Of a stretch of 64,000 nucleotides of DNA, positions 35,088-43,860 are shown in pieces. The position numbers were made by a program, and so were the translations under genes. Under the pieces are notes generated by a model that was given only the letters and a program-made list of their open reading frames with translations, had not been told where the DNA came from and ran no database searches. The number at the start of each line of letters is the position of its first letter. The stretch's first letter is position 1. Source of the stretch: Bradyrhizobium aeschynomenes (GTDB lineage Bacteria; Pseudomonadota; Alphaproteobacteria; Rhizobiales; Xanthobacteraceae); the NCBI RefSeq assembly GCF_013178945.1, contig NZ_JABFDM010000005.1:62001-126000 (forward strand), read 5' to 3'.

Positions 35088-35867
35088 ATGGATGATCTCC
35101 AGGTTTCCTGCGCCATCAGGGTGACTGATTTGGTCGTTGGCTTCGGGCGGCAGGTCGTGTTGAACGAATTGTCCTTGGATGTTCGTCGCGGCGAGATTCT
35201 TGGGCTGGTCGGCGCCTCGGGTGGCGGGAAATCCGTCCTGATGCGGACGATCATCGGGCTCATTCCACGTCGGAGCGGGACCATCGAGGTGATGGGGGTG
35301 CCGCTTGGTGGTGCGGCGGAGCGTGCGACGCAGGAGGCGGCGGCGCGCTGGGGCATCCTGTTCCAGCAAGGAGCACTCTTCTCGTCCCTGACGGTGAAGC
35401 AGAACGTCCAATTTCCGCTGCGGGAGAACCTGCAGATGTCACCGGCCTTGATGGACGAGATCGCGATTGCGAAGCTCGAAATGGTCGGTCTTCGGGCAGA
35501 GGACGGCGATAAATTTCCTGCCGAGCTTTCCGGAGGCATGACCAAGCGCGCCGCGCTGGCCCGGGCTCTCGCGCTCGATCCGGCGATCGTGTTTCTCGAC
35601 GAACCGACCTCCGGCCTCGATCCGATCTCCGCCGGCGATTTTGATGCGCTGATCAAGACCCTGCAGCGGACGCTGGGACTGACCGTGTTCATGGTGACGC
35701 ATGATCTGGCGAGTTTGAATACGGTCTGCGACCGGGTCGCGGCCCTGGCCGATGGCAAGATCGTGGCGATTGGTCCGATGCGCGATCTGCTTCAATCAGA
35801 ACATCCCTGGGTCCGAGCCTACTTCCATGGCAAACGATCCCAGATGCTACAACCGAAAGCGAGTTGA
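35088..35867 (+). CDS. mlaF: MlaF-type ABC transporter ATP-binding protein
   Basis: ATPase that powers the neighbouring MlaE permease. 259 residues with Walker A GASGGGKS, Q-loop LFQQGALFSSLT, signature LSGGMTKRAALARAL and Walker B IVFLDEPTSGLDP followed by the switch His in VTHDL. All are intact. Its start follows the permease stop by two bases, and its stop is two bases before the MCE gene, so the three form one operon. Confidence 0.92.
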   Translation: MDDLQVSCAIRVTDLVVGFGRQVVLNELSLDVRRGEILGLVGASGGGKSVLMRTIIGLIPRRSGTIEVMGVPLGGAAERATQEAAARWGILFQQGALFSSLTVKQNVQFPLRENLQMSPALMDEIAIAKLEMVGLRAEDGDKFPAELSGGMTKRAALARALALDPAIVFLDEPTSGLDPISAGDFDALIKTLQRTLGLTVFMVTHDLASLNTVCDRVAALADGKIVAIGPMRDLLQSEHPWVRAYFHGKRSQMLQPKAS

Positions 35868-35869
35868 AG

Positions 35870-36973
35870 ATGGAAACGCGTGCACCTTTTGCTGTCATCG
35901 GCGGGTTCGTGCTGGCGGCCATCGTCGCAATCTTTGGCTTCGTCTACTGGCTGAACAACACTGGAGGACTTGGGCCGCGGACCGTGTACCATGTTCAGTT
36001 CGATGGATCCGTGCCAGGTCTGCTGGTTGGTGCTGCCGTCCTTTTCAATGGCATCCGCGTTGGCGAAGTGACCGACCTCAGCCTTGCGCCGGACAACCCA
36101 CGTCGCGTCAATGCGACGATCTCGGTCGCATCGACCACGCCGGTGCGAACCGACACCAGAGTGGGGTTGGAATTCCAGGGATTGACGGGTGTTCCCGTCG
36201 TCGCGCTGGAGGGCGGCTCCTTGGCCGCGGCGGCTGGTGCCGTCTCCACCTTGATAGCCGAGCCGGGCGCAGGTCAGAGCATGACGCAGGCGGCACGTGA
36301 CGCTTTGCGGCGCGTCGACGCCGTCCTCGCCGAGAATGCCGGGCCACTGAAGGACACGATTGCCAATCTCAAGACGTTTTCGGAGGGGTTGGCGCGGAAC
36401 ACGGGGAAGCTGGATGGAATCGTCTCCGGCCTCGAGAAAATGACAGGTGGGGGTACGCCGGCGCAGAAGGTCACCTATGATCTGGCGGCGCCGCGCGAGT
36501 TCGGTCCCGTCAATAAGACCATCAAGGGCCAGCTTGCGATCCCGGAGCCGACGGCAGTTGCGATGCTGCAGACCCAGCGCATGCTGTTCTCGCCAGCCAA
36601 GGACTATCCCGGGTTCGGCGAGTTCCTGTGGGCGGACAGCATCCCGAAATTGCTGCAGGCCCGCCTGATCGATTCATTCGAAAACTATGATGTCGCCCAT
36701 GCGCCGCTGCGGGCATCGGATGTTGGCCAGCCGGACGTTCAACTGCTGATCGACGTCCGCCGTTTCCGAATCAATGCCGAAGTGGCGGCTGCGGCGGAGA
36801 TCGGGCTCTCGGCTCGCCTCGTCGACAAGAATGGCAAGGTCATTGCGTCCCGGTTGTTCGACGAGAGCCAGCCGCTTGCCCGGCTCGATCCTTCCGATGC
36901 GGTCGAGGCTTTCGATCAGGCCTTCGGCCGAGTCGCCAAGTCAATCCTGGCCTGGTCCGTACAGACCCTCTAG
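35870..36973 (+). CDS. mlaD: MlaD (MCE) protein fused to a PqiC-like auxiliary domain
   Basis: Periplasmic lipid-binding subunit anchored by one N-terminal helix (FAVIGGFVLAAIVAIFGFVYW). The MCE domain at about 40-120 contains VQFDGSVPGLLVGAAVLFNG and VGLEFQGLTGVPVVALEGG. After a helical stretch a second domain from about 205 (YDLAAPREFGPV, QLAIPEPTAVAMLQTQRML, DVQLLIDVRRFRIN) matches the ABC-transport auxiliary/PqiC type, normally a separate outer-membrane lipoprotein. No lipobox is seen here because it is fused. 367 residues from ATG; the fusion would span both periplasmic roles in one chain. Confidence 0.85.
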   Translation: METRAPFAVIGGFVLAAIVAIFGFVYWLNNTGGLGPRTVYHVQFDGSVPGLLVGAAVLFNGIRVGEVTDLSLAPDNPRRVNATISVASTTPVRTDTRVGLEFQGLTGVPVVALEGGSLAAAAGAVSTLIAEPGAGQSMTQAARDALRRVDAVLAENAGPLKDTIANLKTFSEGLARNTGKLDGIVSGLEKMTGGGTPAQKVTYDLAAPREFGPVNKTIKGQLAIPEPTAVAMLQTQRMLFSPAKDYPGFGEFLWADSIPKLLQARLIDSFENYDVAHAPLRASDVGQPDVQLLIDVRRFRINAEVAAAAEIGLSARLVDKNGKVIASRLFDESQPLARLDPSDAVEAFDQAFGRVAKSILAWSVQTL

Positions 36974-36988
36974 TTGGAGCCGTCGAAG

Positions 36989-37306
36989 CTACTCTAGGCT
37001 CTTCAGGTACGACAACAAGTCGTTGATCTGCGGTGGCGCAAGCTCGAATTGCGGCATCGCCGGGTGCCCGGTGACGATGCCTTCCGCAAGAGCCTCACCA
37101 AGAGTCTCGATGGGATACCGCAGGTGCAGCGTTCGAAACGGAGGAGCCTGTTTGAATGGACTTTCTCCGGTCCTGCCGATGGCATGGCATCGCGCACAGT
37201 GAGCCTTGGCGTAGGCGCGTCCCCGTTGTTCGGGCGTTGACGCGGCAAGTGACGGAGAGGTCAAAGAAAGGCTCAGAAGAAGGGCGCAGAAGGTAAAGCG
37301 CTGCAT
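36989..37306 (-). CDS. Small periplasmic cytochrome c
   Basis: 105 residues with a signal peptide (FTFCALLLSLSLTSPSLAA), haem-binding CARCH near residue 37 and the sixth-ligand Met in HPAMPQFEL. Class I, single haem. Probably an electron carrier to a terminal reductase or oxidase. It is divergent from the FNR-like regulator gene, and a perfect FixK/FNR box lies in the shared region 59 bases upstream of its start. Confidence 0.9.
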   Translation of the reverse strand: MQRFTFCALLLSLSLTSPSLAASTPEQRGRAYAKAHCARCHAIGRTGESPFKQAPPFRTLHLRYPIETLGEALAEGIVTGHPAMPQFELAPPQINDLLSYLKSLE

Positions 37307-37364
37307 GCATCACGTCCAGGCACGGTCATTTTCTGCCACGATAGGGCCGCGATCCTCCGGTCAT

Positions 37365-37378
37365 TTGATTTGAATCAA
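37365..37378. promoter_or_regulatory. FixK/FNR-type box, full palindrome
   Basis: TTGATTTGAATCAA is a perfect TTGAT-N4-ATCAA site. It lies 66 bases from the regulator start and serves the divergent cytochrome gene as well; autoregulation is likely. Confidence 0.7.
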
Positions 37379-37443
37379 CGGGAACTTCGAGCATTCGCTA
37401 GAATGCGGCTATTCTCCTTGCGCTTGGCCCAGCGGAGCCCTGT

Positions 37444-38157
37444 ATGAAGACGTCTCTGGTTGCAGTCGATTTCCACGGGCAGGGCTGCGCCGATTGTGCC
37501 GTGCGAGGGTTCAGCGTATGCGCATCGCTGGATCAGTTTGAGATGCGCGAATTCGAACAGCTCAGCCGCCGCGTGAGTTTCGCATCCTGCGAGACTGTCT
37601 TCGCACAAGAGGACAGATCCTCGTGCTTTTATAATCTGCTCGACGGAGTCATGAGGCTCTATAAGCTGTTGCCCGATGGCCGCAGACAGATTGTCGGTTT
37701 CGTACTGCCTGGCGATTTCGTGGGGATGACGACCGAAGAGCGACATGGGTTCTCGGCCGACGCCATCGGTCCCGTGACGGTCTGTCAGTTTGCCAAGCTG
37801 CCGTTTGGCCGCTTCGCCGATGACAAGCCCAACCTCTTGCGCCGGATGAACGAGTTGGCCGTGCAGGAGCTCAATCAGGCACGCGACCATATGGTGCTGC
37901 TTGGCCGCCGATCGGCCGAGGAGAAGGTTGCGACCTTCCTGGTCGGCTGGAGGGATCGCCTCGTTGAGCTTCGGGGCCCCTCTAACATCGTACCGCTGCC
38001 CATGAGTCGGCAGGATATTGCCGATTACCTGGGGCTGACCATCGAGACGGTCAGCCGGACGTTCACGAAGCTCGAGCGAGATGGAATCATAGCCATACTT
38101 CCAGGTGGAGTATCGCTGCGGGATTCGGCCCGTGCCGAGGCGCTGGCGGCCGCTTGA
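37444..38157 (+). CDS. FNR/FixK-type transcriptional regulator with N-terminal cysteine cluster
   Basis: Crp/Fnr-family activator, 237 residues. N-terminal CADCAVRGFSVC gives C-x2-C-x7-C at 15, 18 and 26, as in oxygen-sensing FnrN/FixK1/AadR proteins that hold an iron-sulfur cluster. A further Cys near 50 (SFASCETVF) may be the fourth ligand. Cyclic-nucleotide-type beta barrel in the middle (MRLYKLLPDGRRQIVGFVLP), then the helix-turn-helix SRQDIADYLGLTIETVSRTF with the ETVSR residues that read TTGAT half-sites. It is the obvious candidate to bind the seven boxes in this cluster. Confidence 0.9.
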   Translation: MKTSLVAVDFHGQGCADCAVRGFSVCASLDQFEMREFEQLSRRVSFASCETVFAQEDRSSCFYNLLDGVMRLYKLLPDGRRQIVGFVLPGDFVGMTTEERHGFSADAIGPVTVCQFAKLPFGRFADDKPNLLRRMNELAVQELNQARDHMVLLGRRSAEEKVATFLVGWRDRLVELRGPSNIVPLPMSRQDIADYLGLTIETVSRTFTKLERDGIIAILPGGVSLRDSARAEALAAA

Positions 38158-38191
38158 TCCCTGCGGGCGACTCGAGTGCTCCAGATTCTCA

Positions 38192-38205
38192 TTGATCTGA
38201 GTCAA
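38192..38205. promoter_or_regulatory. FixK/FNR-type box
   Basis: TTGATCTGAGTCAA fits TTGAT-N4-GTCAA. It lies 56 bases upstream of the 34-aa membrane peptide gene. Confidence 0.6.
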
Positions 38206-38261
38206 AGACTGGAGAGCGGCCGCTGGGGAACAATGTCTCAAACTCAAAAGGGGGGAGAGAC

Positions 38262-38366
38262 ATGCCTTTCGATGCCATGGTGGTGAGCTTCGCGGTTGTG
38301 GCGGTTTTCGTCGCGTTTGCGGCAGTCCTGCTGTGGGCTGATTCGCAGACCAAGCCTCGGACCTGA
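38262..38366 (+). CDS. 34-aa single-pass membrane peptide
   Basis: Short frame beginning MPFDAMVVSFAVVAVFVAFA, continuing AVLLWADSQTKPRT. One membrane helix and a short polar tail. It has an excellent ribosome site (GGGGGAGAG) and a FixK/FNR-type box in the right place for activation, so it is very probably a real gene despite its size. Small membrane peptides of this sort can be accessory subunits of oxidases; the role here is unknown. Confidence 0.65.
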   Translation: MPFDAMVVSFAVVAVFVAFAAVLLWADSQTKPRT

Positions 38367-38740
38367 AGTCCGATCATCCGGGCAGAAGCAGTCGGGCCCA
38401 CTCCGATTGCCGCTCAGGGCCGTCCGCCTGCGGAAGCGGGCTGGAAAGGCCAATTTGCACTGCAAGGGCCTCGTGTCGGCCCGTGGGTGGGCGACCCGCT
38501 CCACGGGCGCGTTGCCTATTGTTGCCTCGATTTGATCTTCGCTGCATTTTCCTGGACAAACTGCCGATCTGCCGTATTCCAACGGTGCGGAAATCGAGGG
38601 ATGGGCGGTCGCTGGTCTGATGGGGCGTCTTTGCTGGTGGCAGTAGGCGCGTCCGGGGTCCTTTGACTTCAGTCGGGGCGGATCACCGGCTTTCGACGTC
38701 TCCCTTGGTCGGCGGATCTTGGACGCCTGGGAGATGCGGT
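38367..38740. other. Intergenic region without a recognised gene
   Basis: About 370 bases between the 34-aa peptide and the second Crp-type regulator. Open frames here are short or low in protein-like character and lack ribosome sites. No TTGA-N6-TCAA box, hairpin with T-tract or repeat was noticed. Confidence 0.5.
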
Positions 38741-39472
38741 GTGGCTGAGGAGAAGAAGGCGAGCAGCCGATCATCCGGTAGCGGCAAGCTATCGGTGCTG
38801 CGGCAGCATCCGATTTTTCGCGAGCTCGAGTCCGACGCGCTCGATCAGCTCTGCCGATATGCGAAGCCGACGACGCTGAAGCGCGGCGCAACCATTTTCT
38901 CGAAGGGGGATCCCGGCTCGAGCCTGTACGCGGTGATCAGCGGGACGGTCAAAATCAGCGTCTCGTCCCCGGACGGCCGCAATGCCATCCTGAACCTCAT
39001 CAGCGCGGGTGAGATATTCGGCGAAGTGGCCGTGCTCGACGGCAGAGAACGGACCGCTGACGCGACCGCCAATACGAACTGCGAGATCCTGGTCATCGAT
39101 CGTCGCGAGTTTCTTCCCTTCGTCAGGAGCCAGCCGGTGCTGGCCATGAAGTTCATCGAGCTGCTTTGTGACCGGCTACGCTGGACAAGCGACCAGGTCG
39201 AGCAGGTCATCCTGCAGGATCTTCCGCGGCGCCTGGCCAGCGCTCTGCTCGGCCTCACTGAGAAGCAGAAGGTCGACTCGGCCAGCCGCACCATCGCCAT
39301 CACCCAGCAGGAGATCAGCGAAATGGTGGGCATGACGCGGGAGAGCATCAATAAGCAATTGCGCGCCTGGGCTGCACGCGAGTGGGTTCGGCTCGAACAT
39401 GGCGCCATTGTGCTACTCAATCCCGAGCCACTGCGTGGATTGGCGGAGGCCGGTCCAGACGAAGACGAGTAG
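38741..39472 (+). CDS. Crp/Fnr-family transcriptional regulator, no cysteine cluster
   Basis: 243 residues from GTG with GGGAGA upstream. Effector-binding barrel (IFSKGDPGSSLYAVISGTVK, GEIFGEVAVLDGRERTADA) of the classic cyclic-nucleotide type, and a winged helix with ITQQEISEMVGMTRESINKQ. Recognition-helix residues (RESINK) differ from the ETVSR of the FNR-like neighbour, so it should read a different site. Lacks N-terminal cysteines. A longer frame begins at 38663, but the family starts near residue 20 of the chosen form. Confidence 0.85.
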   Translation: MAEEKKASSRSSGSGKLSVLRQHPIFRELESDALDQLCRYAKPTTLKRGATIFSKGDPGSSLYAVISGTVKISVSSPDGRNAILNLISAGEIFGEVAVLDGRERTADATANTNCEILVIDRREFLPFVRSQPVLAMKFIELLCDRLRWTSDQVEQVILQDLPRRLASALLGLTEKQKVDSASRTIAITQQEISEMVGMTRESINKQLRAWAAREWVRLEHGAIVLLNPEPLRGLAEAGPDEDE

Positions 39473-39551
39473 CAAGGTCCTGTAACGCTTGCCGTCTTAG
39501 TCTGCTTCTTCCCACGTAGACCTCCTGCTGCCAAAGCCGGTGCGCGGAGCC

Positions 39552-40550
39552 CTACGCGATGTCCTGGATGCGCTTGATCATGTCCTGGTACTTCGGCCCG
39601 TACTTGTCCCAGACCGGCCTGACGGCCTTTTGAAATGGAGCCTTGTCGGCGATCATGATGATCTCGCAGCCCGCCGCCTTGGCCTTCTCCATGGCCTCGC
39701 GTTCATAGGCCTTCCACAGCTCCCGCTCTTCCATCTGAGCTTCGCGCGCCAGCTTCTTGATCAGTGCCTGATCATCGTTCGAAAGGTTCGCCCACCCCCG
39801 CTTTGAAAACACGAGCACTTCGGGAATGACCAGATGCTGAGTCAGCGAGTAGTACCTGGCAGCCGTATAGTGATTGCTGAACACGTAGCTCGGAAGATTG
39901 TTTTCGGCTCCATCGATCACGCCGGTCTGCAATGCGCTGAAGACCTGATCGTAGCCCATGGCAACGCCGTTGCCGCCGAGGGCATTCATCATGTCGATGA
40001 AGATCGGATTGCCGATTACGCGGACCTTGAGACCTTTGACGTCCTCGACCGTCCGGATCGGCTTCTTGGTGTTGTAGATGCTGCGCGCGCCAGAGTTCAT
40101 CCAGCAGAGCGCGACAAGGTTTGCGCTGGGGTGGGCGCTGACTCGGTCGAGCAGATCCTGCCCGATCGGACCATCCATCATCTTCTCGGAATGTTCGATG
40201 CTCTTGAACAGGAACGGCATGTTGACGACATTGACGTCGTCGACGATTGGGCCCAAGGCGCCGGCGCTGACGCGCAGCATCTGGATTGCCCCGATCTGGG
40301 TCTGCTCGATGGTCTCCTTCTCGGCGCCGAGCTGCGCAGAGGGATACATCTGGATCGTCAACCGACCATTGGTGGCCGCTGCAAGCTTCTTGCCGAGGCT
40401 TTCCGTCGCTGCCACGGTCGGATAGCCGGGAGGCTGCACGTCCGAAGCCTTGAACACGGTCTTGGATTGTGCGAGCGCGGTCGAGAACGGCGGCAAGCCG
40501 GTTGAGCCGGCAAGACCTGCGGTCATCCTGATGAAATCGCGTCTTCTCAT
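39552..40550 (-). CDS. TRAP transporter solute-binding protein, DctP type
   Basis: Periplasmic receptor for carboxylates of a TRAP transporter. 332 residues with a twin-arginine-like leader (MRRRDFIRMTAGLAG) and cleavage near ALAQ. Family blocks include YPSAQLGAEKETIEQTQIGA, MPFLFKSIEHSEKMMDG and the ligand-arginine/Asn region LKVRVIGNPIFIDMMNALGG followed by QTGVIDGAENN. The small and large membrane subunits (DctQ/DctM) are not nearby, so the receptor is an orphan in this window. It follows a GntR-type regulator gene by 64 bases on the same strand. Confidence 0.9.
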   Translation of the reverse strand: MRRRDFIRMTAGLAGSTGLPPFSTALAQSKTVFKASDVQPPGYPTVAATESLGKKLAAATNGRLTIQMYPSAQLGAEKETIEQTQIGAIQMLRVSAGALGPIVDDVNVVNMPFLFKSIEHSEKMMDGPIGQDLLDRVSAHPSANLVALCWMNSGARSIYNTKKPIRTVEDVKGLKVRVIGNPIFIDMMNALGGNGVAMGYDQVFSALQTGVIDGAENNLPSYVFSNHYTAARYYSLTQHLVIPEVLVFSKRGWANLSNDDQALIKKLAREAQMEERELWKAYEREAMEKAKAAGCEIIMIADKAPFQKAVRPVWDKYGPKYQDMIKRIQDIA

Positions 40551-40614
40551 GGCGTCCCCTCCCACGAACTCTTGCGTGAGCGTCCAACCGCAGGTGGATG
40601 TCGCGGGCCAGTCG

Positions 40615-41358
40615 CTAGGTTGGTTGGTCGAAATATTCCGGATTAAGCGTCTGGATTTCAGAAATGTCGTCGAGCAACCGTTCCAGATGGCTCGCCATGG
40701 CAGCACCGGCGGCATCAGGATTGCGTCGCTCTATCGCCGCCAGGATCGGCTCATGCTCGGCGATGACTTCCGACATTCGTCCGATCTGCGGCAAAGTGAG
40801 CCGTCGGTAGCGGTCGACGTGAACCTTCACTTGCAGGATCAGCTTCCATATTCCAGGATAGCCCGCGACCTCAGCGATGCCGGCATGAAACATCTCGTCC
40901 GCCTGATGAAAGGCCTCACGATCCTTCGCAGCGCACGCCTCGCGCTGGCGTTCCAGCGTCGCGTGCAGGTTGAGGAGCTGACTGGACGTCGCATGCTCCG
41001 CGGCCATCCGTGCGGTGGTCTCCTCGAGAGACTTGCGGATGATGATCGTCTCGGGAAGCGTTGCAACGGGAATTCGCGATACGAAGATGCCCGACTGCGG
41101 AAAGATCTCCACCAGACCTTCGTCCGAAAGCTTCAGGATGGCCTCGCGGACCGGAGTCCGGCTGACGCCGTAGGCTGTGGCGATCTGCGTTTCCGAAATC
41201 GGCTCCCCGGGACGGCGGACCAGCGACACCAGTTCTGCTCGGAGATCGGCATAGATGCGAGAGGCCGCCGTCGCGCCGCGTGGCCGGCCGTTGCGGCGCA
41301 TGCGAGCGACGACAGGACGCGGCGCGGGCGCCTGTTTCCTTGGAGCACGACTCGGCAT
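40615..41358 (-). CDS. GntR/FCD-family transcriptional regulator
   Basis: 247 residues. Basic N-terminal tail, winged helix (PISETQIATAYGVSRTPVREAI), and all-helical FCD sensor domain with metal-ligand histidines (DEMFHAGIAEVAG, EHEPILAAIERR). ATG 41358 has GAGGAAA upstream. A near-perfect AT-rich palindrome just upstream is a likely autoregulatory operator. The TRAP receptor gene downstream is the probable target and its ligand may be the inducer. Confidence 0.9.
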   Translation of the reverse strand: MPSRAPRKQAPAPRPVVARMRRNGRPRGATAASRIYADLRAELVSLVRRPGEPISETQIATAYGVSRTPVREAILKLSDEGLVEIFPQSGIFVSRIPVATLPETIIIRKSLEETTARMAAEHATSSQLLNLHATLERQREACAAKDREAFHQADEMFHAGIAEVAGYPGIWKLILQVKVHVDRYRRLTLPQIGRMSEVIAEHEPILAAIERRNPDAAGAAMASHLERLLDDISEIQTLNPEYFDQPT

Positions 41359-41370
41359 CTCGGTTTCCTC

Positions 41371-41394
41371 AATTGATATACTAATATATGAATT
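41371..41394. promoter_or_regulatory. AT-rich palindrome, probable GntR/FCD operator
   Basis: AATT-GATATAC-TA-ATATATG-AATT: 20 of 24 positions are symmetric, in an otherwise GC-rich region. It is 13 bases upstream of the regulator start codon, right for autoregulation. Confidence 0.55.
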
Positions 41395-41658
41395 CTGTTT
41401 GGCAACAGGAGATCCCGGTCGCGTGAGGCGTCTGCGTGGATGGTGCATCGCGGGGAGAGGTGAACGGTTCGACAGCGGGCGCGATCATCTGGCGGTGCAG
41501 TCCCGAGATTGGGCGGATGTCGCGCGGGGCCTTCGTCGCTGAGGGATCGGTGCGAGGAATTGTTCCGACGGCGCGGAAGACCGCCACCCGACTTTGCTCA
41601 TGCGAATGCCTCGCGAATGCTCTCGGCTGCGGCTTCCTTTAGTGCTAACAGTCGGGCT

Positions 41659-43746
41659 ATGAACCAGCAGACTCGTGTCAATATCCGCCATTCAACCTGT
41701 CCGCATGATTGTCCATCGGCCTGCGCTCTCGACGTCGAGGTGATCGACCAGAAGACGATCGGCCGTGTTCGCGGCTCGAAGCGGCAGACCTACACGGCCG
41801 GCGTGGTCTGCGCGAAGGTGGCTCGATATGCGGAGCGCATCCACCATCCTGAGCGCTTGATGCATCCGCTTCGTCGTGTGGGCGCAAAAGGCTCCGGACA
41901 GTTCGCGCGCATTTCCTGGGACGAGGCGCTCGACGAGATCGCTCAGCAGTTCTTGCGGGCCGAGGACGAGTTCGGCTCACAGTCGGTCTGGCCCTATTAC
42001 TATGCGGGCACGATGGGCCTGGTGATGCGTGACGGCCTCAACCGCCTGACCCACGTGAAGAAGTACTCGCGGTTCTATTCGACGATCTGTGCCAATGTTG
42101 CGCGCATCGGATTTGCGATTGGCACCGGAAAGATCGCGGGCGTAGACCCGCGTGAAATGGCGCTTTCGGATCTTGTCGTGATCTGGGGCACGAACCCGGT
42201 GAACACGCAGGTCAATGTCATGACCCACGCTGCGCGCGCCCGAAAGGAGCGGGGCGCCAAGATCGCCGCGGTCGACATCTACGACAACGAAACGATGAAG
42301 CAGGCGGACATCAAGATCATCCTGCGCCCCGGTACCGACGGCGCATTCGCCTGCGGTGTGATGCACGTGCTGTTTCGCGATGGCTACGCCGACCACGCCT
42401 ACATGGCGAAGTACACGGACTGTCCGGACGAGCTCAAGACGCATTTGATGACGCGAACGCCCGAATGGGCGTCGCAGATTTGCGGTGTTCCGGTCGCCGA
42501 GATCGAAGCGTTCGCGAAGCTGGTCGGGCAGACCAAGCGAACCTTCTTCCGTCTGGGATACGGCTTCACGCGTAGCCGCAACGGCGCGACGCAGATGCAC
42601 GCGGCGTCCTGTATTCCGGCTGTGACGGGTGCCTGGCAGTATGAGGGAGGCGGTGCCTTCTTCAATAACGCAGCGCTGTGGCACTTCGACGAGTCGATCA
42701 TCGAAGGCCATGATGCCGTCGATCACTCGATCCGTTTTCTCGATCAATCGCAGATCGGGCGTATCCTGACCGGTGATCGTGAAGCTCTCTGCGGCGGTCC
42801 GGCTGTCACGGCGATGCTGATTCAGAATACCAACCCGATGACGGTGGCGCCCGAGCAGGATCTGGTTCGTAAGGGATTTGCGCGTGAGGATCTATTTGTA
42901 GCTGTCCATGAGCAGTTCATGACCGAGACCGCGCAGATGGCCGATGTCGTGCTGCCGGCGACGATGTTCATGGAGCACGACGACCTCTATTACGGCGGTG
43001 GCCACCAGCACATCTCGGTGGGGCCGAAGTTGATCGACCCGCCCGGCGAGTGCCGTTCCAATCACGAGGTGTTGCAAGGCCTGGCCCGCCGGCTGAATGC
43101 GGACCATCCGGGGTTCGAGATGACGCCGCGCGAGTTGATCGATGCGACGTTGAAGAAGAGCGGTCATGGCGATATTGCCGCGCTCGAGGCGGACATTTGG
43201 CGCGACCTGCAGCCCGACTTTCGCACCTCGCATTATCTCGACGGCTTCGCGCACAAGGACGGCAGATTCCACTTCAAGGCCGACTGGGTGAATCCGCCGT
43301 TCGGACGGGTCATGGGACAACCCGAGCGTATGCCGTCGCTGCCAGACCATTGGGCGGTGACGGAAGAGGCGGACCGCGAGCATCCGTTTCGGCTCGCGAC
43401 GAGCCCGGCGCGCTCCTTCCTTAACACTTCCTTCAACGAGACGCCGTCTTCGCAGGCGCGGGAAGGGGCTCCGTCGGTGATGATCCATCCGCTCGATGCG
43501 GCCTCCCTCGGCATTCTGGAAGGCGAAGCCGTCACGCTTGGCAATCATCGCGGGCAGACGTCGCTGACGGCGAGGCTGTTCGACGGTGTTCGGCGGGGAG
43601 TGCTGATCGCCGAATCGATCCATCCCAACGCGGCCCATATCGGCGGCCGCGGCATCAACGCACTCACCGCCGCCGACACCGTAGCTCCAATCGGCGGGGC
43701 CGCGTTCCATGATAACAAAGTCTGGCTGCGCAAAGCGGCAGTCTGA
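41659..43746 (+). CDS. Molybdopterin-dependent oxidoreductase
   Basis: Bis-MGD enzyme of the DMSO-reductase superfamily, 695 residues. N-terminal 4Fe-4S motif CPHDCPSAC with a fourth Cys in GVVCAKVARY; then ISWDEALDEIA, the cofactor-binding IWGTNPVNTQVNVM, IQNTNPMTVAPEQD and the C-terminal aspartate-decarboxylase-like fold (MIHPLDAASLGILEGEAVTL). There is no twin-arginine leader, so it is probably cytosolic. The active-site region FYSTICANVAR has a Cys that could bind molybdenum, but the substrate cannot be read. ATG 41659 is chosen since the motif begins 13 residues later; a longer frame starts at 41509. No partner subunits are adjacent. Confidence 0.85.
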   Translation: MNQQTRVNIRHSTCPHDCPSACALDVEVIDQKTIGRVRGSKRQTYTAGVVCAKVARYAERIHHPERLMHPLRRVGAKGSGQFARISWDEALDEIAQQFLRAEDEFGSQSVWPYYYAGTMGLVMRDGLNRLTHVKKYSRFYSTICANVARIGFAIGTGKIAGVDPREMALSDLVVIWGTNPVNTQVNVMTHAARARKERGAKIAAVDIYDNETMKQADIKIILRPGTDGAFACGVMHVLFRDGYADHAYMAKYTDCPDELKTHLMTRTPEWASQICGVPVAEIEAFAKLVGQTKRTFFRLGYGFTRSRNGATQMHAASCIPAVTGAWQYEGGGAFFNNAALWHFDESIIEGHDAVDHSIRFLDQSQIGRILTGDREALCGGPAVTAMLIQNTNPMTVAPEQDLVRKGFAREDLFVAVHEQFMTETAQMADVVLPATMFMEHDDLYYGGGHQHISVGPKLIDPPGECRSNHEVLQGLARRLNADHPGFEMTPRELIDATLKKSGHGDIAALEADIWRDLQPDFRTSHYLDGFAHKDGRFHFKADWVNPPFGRVMGQPERMPSLPDHWAVTEEADREHPFRLATSPARSFLNTSFNETPSSQAREGAPSVMIHPLDAASLGILEGEAVTLGNHRGQTSLTARLFDGVRRGVLIAESIHPNAAHIGGRGINALTAADTVAPIGGAAFHDNKVWLRKAAV

Positions 43747-43860
43747 CCAAGTGCTGATCGTCTAAAATATTCATTAAATCAGTTTGTTGCGTGGTTTTGT
43801 GCTGGACCTTCGGCCGCTCGCCATTTCGTTAACTCTATCGCTTTGACGCCCCAAAGCCGC

